The notes under the pieces were generated by a model, which did not search any database, was not told where the DNA came from, and worked only from the letters and a program-made list of their open reading frames with translations. A DNA stretch of 9,808 nucleotides from CAVLCC01 sp963661535 (lineage in GTDB: Bacteria; Actinomycetota; Coriobacteriia; Coriobacteriales; CADBOM01), in NCBI GenBank assembly GCA_963661535.1, contig CAVLCC010000060.1:1-9808 (forward strand), in the 5' to 3' direction. A program made the position numbers and the translations under genes. Shown here piece after piece: positions 1-9,000 of the stretch; position 1 is the stretch's first letter; every line of letters starts with the position of its first letter.

Positions 1-2
1 CT

Positions 3-3000
3 GATATTGCAAAAGCAAAAGATGTAAAGGTTAACCTAGAAAACAGAACTACAGGTAAACCTGTAGCAGATGGAACTAAGGTAGGAGCCACAGACTCTGA
101 TGGCACAAAGAGAGTAGACGGTCAGACCAAAGACGGTGAGGTAGTCTTCTACAAAAACTCAGGCACAACAGATAAAGATGGCAAAACTGATGTAGAAGAC
201 AAAGATGGCAATAAGACTCAAGTTCTAGTTGAATATGATAAGGATGGAGACGGCACTTATGTGGCGCTTCCTGGTGCTACAGTTACAGCTAATGATGACG
301 GAACATTTGATATAGACTTGCCACAAGATGCTAAGGGCAAAGACGTAAAATCCACCCTTACAAACAAAGAGACCGCAAAACCTGTAGCAGATGGAACCCA
401 AGTTTCTGCTCAAGACTATGATGGCAACAACCGAGGCACCGGGCAGACTAGCCAAGGTGTAGTTGTCTTTGATAAAAACTCAGGCGTTACAGATAAAGAT
501 GGCAAAACTGATGTTGTAGGCAAATCCGACAAGATGGCTGAGGCAACTGTGACATATGACAAGGAGGGGGATGGCAACTACGTGCCACTACCTGGAGTCA
601 CAGTTACATATAGCCCAAATGATGGAACCTATACACTAGAGCTACCTGAAGAGGCAAAAGGAAAAGACGTAAAAGCTCACCTAGAAGAAAAAGAAACTGG
701 CAACCCCATTACAGATACAACAGCTAGTGCTATAGAGGCTACAGGTGCAGTTCGCTCAACTGGTGTAACCGATCAAAATGGTGATGTGGATTTCCCTGTA
801 TCTTCTTCTATAACAGACAAAGATGGCAATGCTCAAGTAACAGATAAAGACGGAAATGTTACAAAAGCACACGTTGAATATGATAAGAATAATGACGGTA
901 ACTTCGAGCCTTTAGCTGGTGCTAAGATTGCAGTTAATCTAGATGGAAGTTATTCAATTGATCTTCCAGATACAGCTAAGGGCAAAGACGTAAAAGCTAA
1001 GTTTGTAGATCAAAAAGATAATCCTGTAGAAGATGGCACAAATGTTAGCGCTACAGATGCCGATGGCATGAAACGCGCAGACGACCAAACCAAAGACGGA
1101 GAGGTATTTTTTGATAAAAACTCAGGCACCACAGACAAAGATGGCAAAACTGATGTAACAGATGAAGATGGCAATACCACAAAAGTAACTGTTACATATG
1201 ATAAGGATGGAGATGGAGACCCAGAAGAGCCACTTGCTGGTGCTAAAGTTACAGTTAATGATGATGGAACCTTTGATGTAGAGATACCTGAGGTTGCAAA
1301 AGGCACAAATGTAAAAGTTAAGCTAGAAGACAAAGATAACAATCCTGTGGCTGATGGCACTAAGGTTAGCGCCACAGACTCAGATGGCACAATTAGAGGC
1401 ACGGGTGAAACCAAACAAGGCGAGGTTATCTTTGATAAGAACTCTGGTGTTACAGACAAAGACGGAAAAACTGATGTAACAGATAAAGACGGCAAAACAA
1501 CTGATGCACTAGTAGAGTATGACAAAGATGGCAATGGCAACTATGTGCCACTTGCAGGTGCTAAGGTCACAGCTAACGATGACGCAACCTTTGATGTAGA
1601 TTTGCCGCAAGATGCTAAGGGCAAAGATGTAAAAGTAACACTTACAGACGCAAAGAGTGGAGAGCCTGTAGCAGATGGAACTCAAGTTTCTGCCACAGAT
1701 AAAGACGGAAACAATCGAGGCACCGGAGAAACTAAAGACGGCGTTGTTGTCTTTGATAAAAACACAGGTGTTACAGATAAAGACGGCAAAACCGATGTAG
1801 CAGGCAAGTATGACAAACTAGCCGAGGCAACTGTGACATATGACAAAGGAGGAGATGGCACATATGTAGCTCTTCCTGGAGTTAGTGTTACATACAATTC
1901 AGATGACGATACTTATACTCTAGAGCTACCTGAAGAGGCAAAAGATAAAAATGTAAAGGCACATCTAGAATACAAAGACTTTGCAGATCCAATTACTAAT
2001 ACCACAGCTATTGCTGTAGAAGCTACAGGAGCAATTCGTACAACTGGTGTAACCGATCAAAATGGTGATGTGGATTTCCCTGTATCTTCTTCTATAACAG
2101 ACAAAGATGGCAATGCTCAAGTAACAGATAAAGACGGAAATGTTACAAAAGCACACGTTGAATATGATAAGAATAATGACGGTAACTTCGAGCCTTTAGC
2201 TGGTGCTAAGATTGCAGTTAATCTAGATGGAAGTTATTCAATTGATCTTCCAGATACAGCTAAGGGCAAAGACGTAAAAGCTAAGTTTGTAGATCAAAAA
2301 GATAATCCTGTAGAAGATGGCACAAATGTTAGCGCTACAGATGCCGATGGCATGAAACGCGCAGACGACCAAACCAAAGACGGAGAGGTATTTTTTGATA
2401 AAAACTCAGGCACCACAGACAAAGATGGCAAAACTGATGTAACAGATGAAGATGGCAATACCACAAAAGTAACTGTTACATATGATAAGGATGGAGATGG
2501 AGACCCAGAAGAGCCACTTGCTGGTGCTAAAGTTACAGTTAATGATGATGGAACCTTTGATGTAGAGATACCTGAGGTTGCAAAAGGCACAAATGTAAAA
2601 GTTAAGCTAGAAGACAAAGATAACAATCCTGTGGCTGATGGCACTAAGGTTAGCGCCACAGACTCAGATGGCACAATTAGAGGCACGGGTGAAACCAAAC
2701 AAGGCGAGGTTATCTTTGATAAGAACTCTGGTGTTACAGACAAAGACGGAAAAACTGATGTAACAGATAAAGACGGCAAAACAACTGATGCACTAGTAGA
2801 GTATGACAAAGATGGCAATGGCAACTATGTGCCACTTGCAGGTGCTAAGGTCACAGCTAACGATGACGCAACCTTTGATGTAGATTTGCCGCAAGATGCT
2901 AAGGGCAAAGATGTAAAAGTAACACTTACAGACGCAAAGAGTGGAGAGCCTGTAGCAGATGGAACTCAAGTTTCTGCCACAGATAAAGACGGAAACAATC

Positions 3001-6000
3001 GAGGCACCGGAGAAACTAAAGACGGCGTTGTTGTCTTTGATAAAAACACAGGTGTTACAGATAAAGACGGCAAAACCGATATAGTAGACAAAGACGGCAA
3101 TACAATTGAGGCCAACGTTTACTACGACAAAGATGGCGACGGCAAGATGGACGACCCACTAATGGGTGCCAAGGTCACAGCCAACGATGACGCAACATTT
3201 AGTGTAGAAATACCTGAAGAGGCAAAAGATAAAAATGTCAAAGTTGATCTTAAAAATGCAACTACCAAAGAGCCTGTAGCAGATGGAACTAAGGTATCTG
3301 CTAGCGACTCAGACGGAGCAAACAGAGGCACAGGACAAACAGAACAAGGCACTGTAGTATTTTTGGGAAACTCTGGAATTACTGACAAAGAGGGCGAAAC
3401 CATTATTCCAAATCCTGATCCAGATCCAGATCCTACCAAAGGAGAAACCTCTCTTGTAAAAGCAACTGTTACTTATAGAGAAGAAGGACAAAGCTATCAG
3501 CCTTTGCAAGGAGCTAGGGTAGAAGGAAGAGTTGATGGCGGATTTGCCCTAAGACTAACAGAGCCAGCAAAGTGCAAAGATGTACAGATCAAGCTTCAAT
3601 ATGTAAATACAACAGGTGTGGTGGTTTCTGACTTTGGTGCAGGCACCAATGTTTATGCAACCGACTATGATTCAAACTATAGAGGATGCGAGCAAACCGA
3701 TAGCACAGGTGTAGCTACATTTTTGAAAAACAAAGGTGTGACCGATAAAGACAAGGGTCAAACCGACATCAGTGGCAAAGATGGAAATGTAATTGAAGTT
3801 ACGGTTACATATGATAAAGATGGAGACGGCAACTTTGTGCCACTTCCTGATACAACAGTTATCTATGACAAAGATAGCGATACATACAAAATAGATCTAC
3901 CTGAGGCTGCAAATGGCAAAGACGTTAAAGCAACTCTTGTAGATGATACAACCGGAGATCCTGTAGCAGATGGCACACTTGTTAGTGCCACAGACGCTAG
4001 TGGAAACAGCCGAGGCACTGGGCAGACCAAAGACGGCGAGGTTACATTTGCTAAAAACTCTGGCACAACAGACAAAGACGGCAAAACCGATGTAACAGAC
4101 AAAGACGGAAACACAACAAATGCTTTAGTTGAATATGACGAGAATGGAGATGGTAACTATGTGCCTCTTCCAGGAGCAAAAGTAACTGCTAACGATGACG
4201 GCACATTTAGTGTAGATTTGCCTGATAGTGCAAAAGGCAAAGATGTAAAGGTAACGCTAACTGACGCACAAACCGGAGATCCCGTTAAAGAAGGAACTGA
4301 AGTGTTTGCCAGCGACTCAGATGGAGTTAAAAGAGCAGATGGCAAAACTGATTCAGAAGGCGTAGTTTATTTTGATAAAAACTCAGGCACAACAGATAAA
4401 GACGGCAAAACTGAGGTCACAGACGATGAGGGCAATACAACAAATGCTCTAGTTGAATACGACAAAGGTGATGGCGTATATGTGCCACTACCTGGAGCTA
4501 CAGTTACTGCCAACAACGACGGAACATTTAGCGTAGATTTGCCTGATAGTGCAAAAGGCAAAGATGTAAAAGTAACACTTACAGATGCTAAGAGTGGAGA
4601 TCCTGTAGCAGATGGAACCAAGGTTAGCGCCAAAGACTACGATGGCAACAACCGAGGCACTGGACAGACCAAAGACGGCGTAGTTTATTTTGATAAAAAC
4701 TCTGGCACCACAGGAGACGATGGCAAAACTGATGTTGTTGATGGAGACAACAAAACACTGGTTAGTGTGCTAGTTGAGTGCAGTGATACAGAAGACAACT
4801 GGCAAGCAGTATCTCAAGCTACAGTAGAGGCAAAAGAAGATGGCAGCTACTTTATAGAGATACCTGAGAGTGCAACAGGCAAAAATGTTAAAGCAACGCT
4901 TATTAACAAAAAGACTCAAAAGCCAATGGGTTCAGGCATCTCAGTATCTGCAATTGATGCAAAATCTGTTTTGCATGGCCCTGAGCTAACCAATACGCTA
5001 GGTGAGGTTATCTTTAAGAAATCAAGCGGCACCACAGATGGCGGCGGACAAACAGAGATTCCAAACCCAGATCCAAATCCAAACCCAGATAAGGGCGAGA
5101 CCTCACGCATCAGAGCAACAATCTACTACGATGTAGACAACACTGGTGTATTTAGTGCACCTCTAGCTGGCGCTAAGGTAGATGGACTAGAGGATGGTAG
5201 CTTTGCTATAGAGCTACCTCAGAGTGCAAAAGCAAAATCAGTACAAATTACACTTGAGTATGTAGATGAGAGCAGCACACATGTAAGCTATGTTGCACAA
5301 AAACAGGTTTCTGTGACAGACTATGACACAAATTATCGCGGACAAAAGACAACCAATGATCTAGGTGTTGTAGTATTTCTAAACTCTGAAGGTGAAACAA
5401 AAGATGATGATGGCAAAACTGATGTAGTAGACCAAAGCACAGACGAGCTAGTTAGCGTAAAAGTCGAGGTTAGAAATCCAGATACTAGAGATTACGAGCC
5501 ACTAGGTGGAGCTAAGGTTGTAGCCAACGAAGATGGCACATTTGATATTGTGCTGCCCGGGGGCGCTAAGGGCAAAGACGTACGAGCAACACTTACAGAT
5601 AAAGACGGCAATCCAGTAGATGATGGCACTGTAGTTGGAGCCACAGACTTTGATGGCAACTACAGAGGCACAGGCAAAACTCAAGATGGTGTAGTAGAAT
5701 TTCCTAACTACAAAGGTGAGACCAAAGAAGACGGCACCACAGAGGTCATAGATCAAAAGACAGACAAATCGGTTACAGTTACTGTTTATGTTGCAGATGA
5801 TGAGGGCAAATATAGCCCAATTGCAGGAGCTAAGGTAACATCTAACGAAGACGGAAGCTATGACATTGATCTGCCTCAGGGCGCTAAGGGCAAAGACGTT
5901 AAGGTCAACCTAGTTGATAGTTCAACTGGTGAGCCTGTAGCACAAGGCACTGTGGTTAGCGGATATGATTACAATGGCACATGCAGAGGAGTAGGACAAA

Positions 6001-9000
6001 CAGACGAGGGTGGAAATGTCTACTTTGCAAAAGAAAAAGGCACAACAACTCTTCCTGATGGCACAACAGAGGTTCTAGATCCTAAAACCAACAAGATTGT
6101 TCGCACAACGCTTAGCTATGACAGAAGAATAGGTCTAGGATATGAGGCACTTGCAGACGCTGTTATTACTGCTATTAAAAACGACGGACAAGCAACAACT
6201 TATAGCATAGAGCTGCCAGATGGCGCTAAAGGTTATAGTGTTAAAGCTGTATTTGAATATGTCGAAGGAGATACAACCACAGCATTTGAAGCAGGGGTTT
6301 TGGTTAGTGCAACCGATAATGATGGAGCATATAGAGGATCTAGGCTAACCGATAGTGCAGGCACAGTTATCTTTGAGTGCACAAAAGGAACAACCACCTT
6401 ACCTGATGGCACAACTGATGTGGTTGACCCTGTAGATGAAGAGCTAGTTGAGGTCACCGTAGAATACCTAGATGACAATGGTAACTGGGTGCCACTAGCT
6501 GACGTTGATGTTGAGGTTATCAAAAACACATCCATAGATCCTGCTGTAACACAATATGCTCTAGATCTACCCGTAAGCGCTAAAGGCAAAGATGTAAGAG
6601 CTACACTTCTAAATAAACAAACTCAAAAGCCAGTAGCACAAGGCACTAAGGTTACAGCTACTGATGCAAATGGAAATATCCGAGGCATTGGATCAACGGA
6701 TGCAAAAGGACAAGTTGTATTTTCTAAATCTTCAACAACAACAAAACCAGATGGCACAGGCACACTAATTGATAGTGATGGCAAAGAGGTTAATGTTACA
6801 GTTACCCTTCTAGATGACAGTGGAAACGAAACTGGAAAAGTTGAAGGCGCACAAGTAACAGCCCTAGATGACGGAACATATACAGTTGAGCTACCAAGAG
6901 ATGCTAAGGGTCAAAATGTAAAGGTTCACCTAGAAGAGGCAGACGGCACACCTTTGATTAACACAACTGTTCAAGCTAGCGACTATGACCAAAACCGCAG
7001 AGGAACAGGTGTTACAGATAACAATGGTGATGTTGTCTTTAGCAAAAACGAAGGTGAAACAGACGACAAGGGCAAAACTGATGTTATTGATCAAGACAAC
7101 AACACAGTTATTGCAAAAGCTTATTATGAGCTAAATTACAAGGCAGAAAACTATGTTGCACTAGAAGGTGCACACATCAAAGTTGACTCTAGCGGAAACT
7201 GGACGGCTAACTTGCCTCAAGAAGCTAAAGGCAAAAATGTAAAAATCCAACTACAGTATGCAGATGGCAATGACTATGTGGTAGGTGCAAAGGTATCTGC
7301 TTATGATGCTGATAGCGGAAACAGAGGACGCGAGACCACAGATGGCGAGGGTTGGGTCTACTTTACAATTATTAAAATTGACTTTAGCAAAAACGCCAAC
7401 CAGCCTAACCTAGAAGGTCTTGTCTTTAACAGGCAAGCACAAACTCCTGAGCTTACAATTGTTGCAGATGGAACAACGCTTGTGGCTGGATCTGACTACA
7501 TTGTTAGCTACTCTAACAACGTAAACGCAGGCAAAGCAACTGCTAAAGTTAGTGGAATGGGCCGCTACTATGGATCTAACACATATGAGTTTAATATTGC
7601 TAGACGTGAGATCACAGACGTTACAACAACTGCTACAGATCTAACCTATAACGCAGTTGAGCAATATGTAAACGAGACTAGTGTTGTAGCTACAGGTATT
7701 GCACTTGAAAACACAAGCAAGGTTACAGAGTATACAGTAGATGGAAATCACCACACAGACTCCAACTACAAAGCAGGAATTGACCCCTATATCATGACTA
7801 TTACAGGTCAGGGTAACTTCTGTGGCAAACAAGAAATACGCTGGACTATTGCTAGAAAAGATATTAAAGATGCAACCGTAACACTAAGTGTTGCAGACCA
7901 GATTACCTATGATACTGAGGTCCATACACCTACTATTACAAGCGTAAAAGTTCCTGGCATGGGAGCAGATGGTACAGTTACAGCTACCTTGGTCTTAGGC
8001 ACAGAATACTCAAATACTACGATTAAATCTCGTACACACGTGGGATCTGAGACAATCACAGTTTATGGTGTAGGCAACTTCTGTGGTACAAAAGATAAGT
8101 CATGGGAGATTTTGCAAAAAGACATCAATGATAGCGATGTTGAGTTTGCACTTAACTCCACTGAGTTTACTTACAATGGAGGCTACCAAGGACCTAGTGT
8201 AAGCAAGCTAAAATACAAAAACGAAACACTTACTACTACTGCAAATGCTTGGGGCAGCAGATACCAAGTTGGCGAAGATGTCTCTAGGAGAGATTGTGGC
8301 AACTACACATTCACGGTTACAGGTTATGGTGACTATAAGGGAACAATCTCAACTTCTTGGAAGATAAACCAGCTATCAATTAAAGACAACGCAACCATCA
8401 CACTTGATCCTAACCAAAGTTTGGTCTATAACGATGGTTTACAGGAGCGCAAAATCCAAAGCGTTAAGACAATAAGTCCTTCATCGCTAGATGTAACCTA
8501 TGATGTTGTTAATAGTTCTAACAAAGCAGAAAATGCAGGTAACTACACTCTAACGATTCAAGGTACCGGCAACTTTAAAGATCAAGCTTCTATTGGCTGG
8601 AACATAGAGCAAGCTACTATAAATAGTGTCACTTTGCAAAACTATTCTTTGATTGATAATGGAGGTTATCAAAGCCCAGGTATCGCTAGTGTTAAAACAA
8701 CAAATGGACTAGATGTGCCTTCAGGAGGCTATACGATAGAAGGAGGAAGTTCAAATGAGGTAGGAGATCACACTCTAAAGGTTACAGGTCAAGGTAACTT
8801 TAAAGGAAGTGCAGAAGCTACATGGACTATTAAGGCAAACAACAAACCTACTGAGAGCACTCCATTTTGGGGAGGCAAGAGTGGAGACGATCCACTAAAT
8901 CCAACTGACTATGTTAGCCCTGAGACTATTAAAGAAGACGCTGAGAAGATCCGCAATGACAAAGACCAAGCAACAATAGACAAGTGGACAGAGTATATGA

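Larger units (their letters stand above)
3..7370 (+). repeat. Tandem array of 23 ~107-residue modules (M0 partial, M1-M22)
   Basis: Module starts were set on the strand before the acidic loop (V-x-V-x-Y-D). Starts: M0 3 (partial), M1 222, M2 543, M3 867, M4 1185, M5 1506, M6 1827, M7 2151, M8 2469, M9 2790, M10 3111, M11 3462, M12 3798, M13 4122, M14 4446, M15 4767, M16 5115, M17 5457, M18 5778, M19 6105, M20 6453, M21 6795, M22 7113. Most spacings are 318-327 bp; M11, M16, M19 and M20 are longer (336-348 bp). M22 lacks the TDKDGKTDV tail and runs straight into the next domain type. The conserved core is PLxGAKV, DDGTFxVxLP, AKGKDVKVxL, PVADGTKVSATD, RGTGxT and GxVxF. The T-D-x-x-G-x-V-x-F end resembles carboxypeptidase-regulatory, Cna-B and Big_1-type Ig-like folds. 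I cannot assign one exact family without a profile search. Confidence 0.93.

Noticed and set aside
1010..2824. Long open frames on the minus strand, including two identical 176-residue ones
   Set aside because: They are read from the complement of the TDKDGKTDV-type repeats, giving low-complexity S/P/L/V proteins. They duplicate only because the sense strand does, and none has a credible start context.
3..7370. CRISPR array or other DNA-level repeat
   Set aside because: The repeats are ~320 bp, coding, diverged at silent sites and in frame; there are no short identical repeats with unique spacers.
222..7370. RTX calcium-binding toxin or type I secreted RTX adhesin
   Set aside because: The nonapeptide GGxGxDxUx is absent. 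The acidic loops are of the DxDxDG type and occur once or twice per ~107-residue module.
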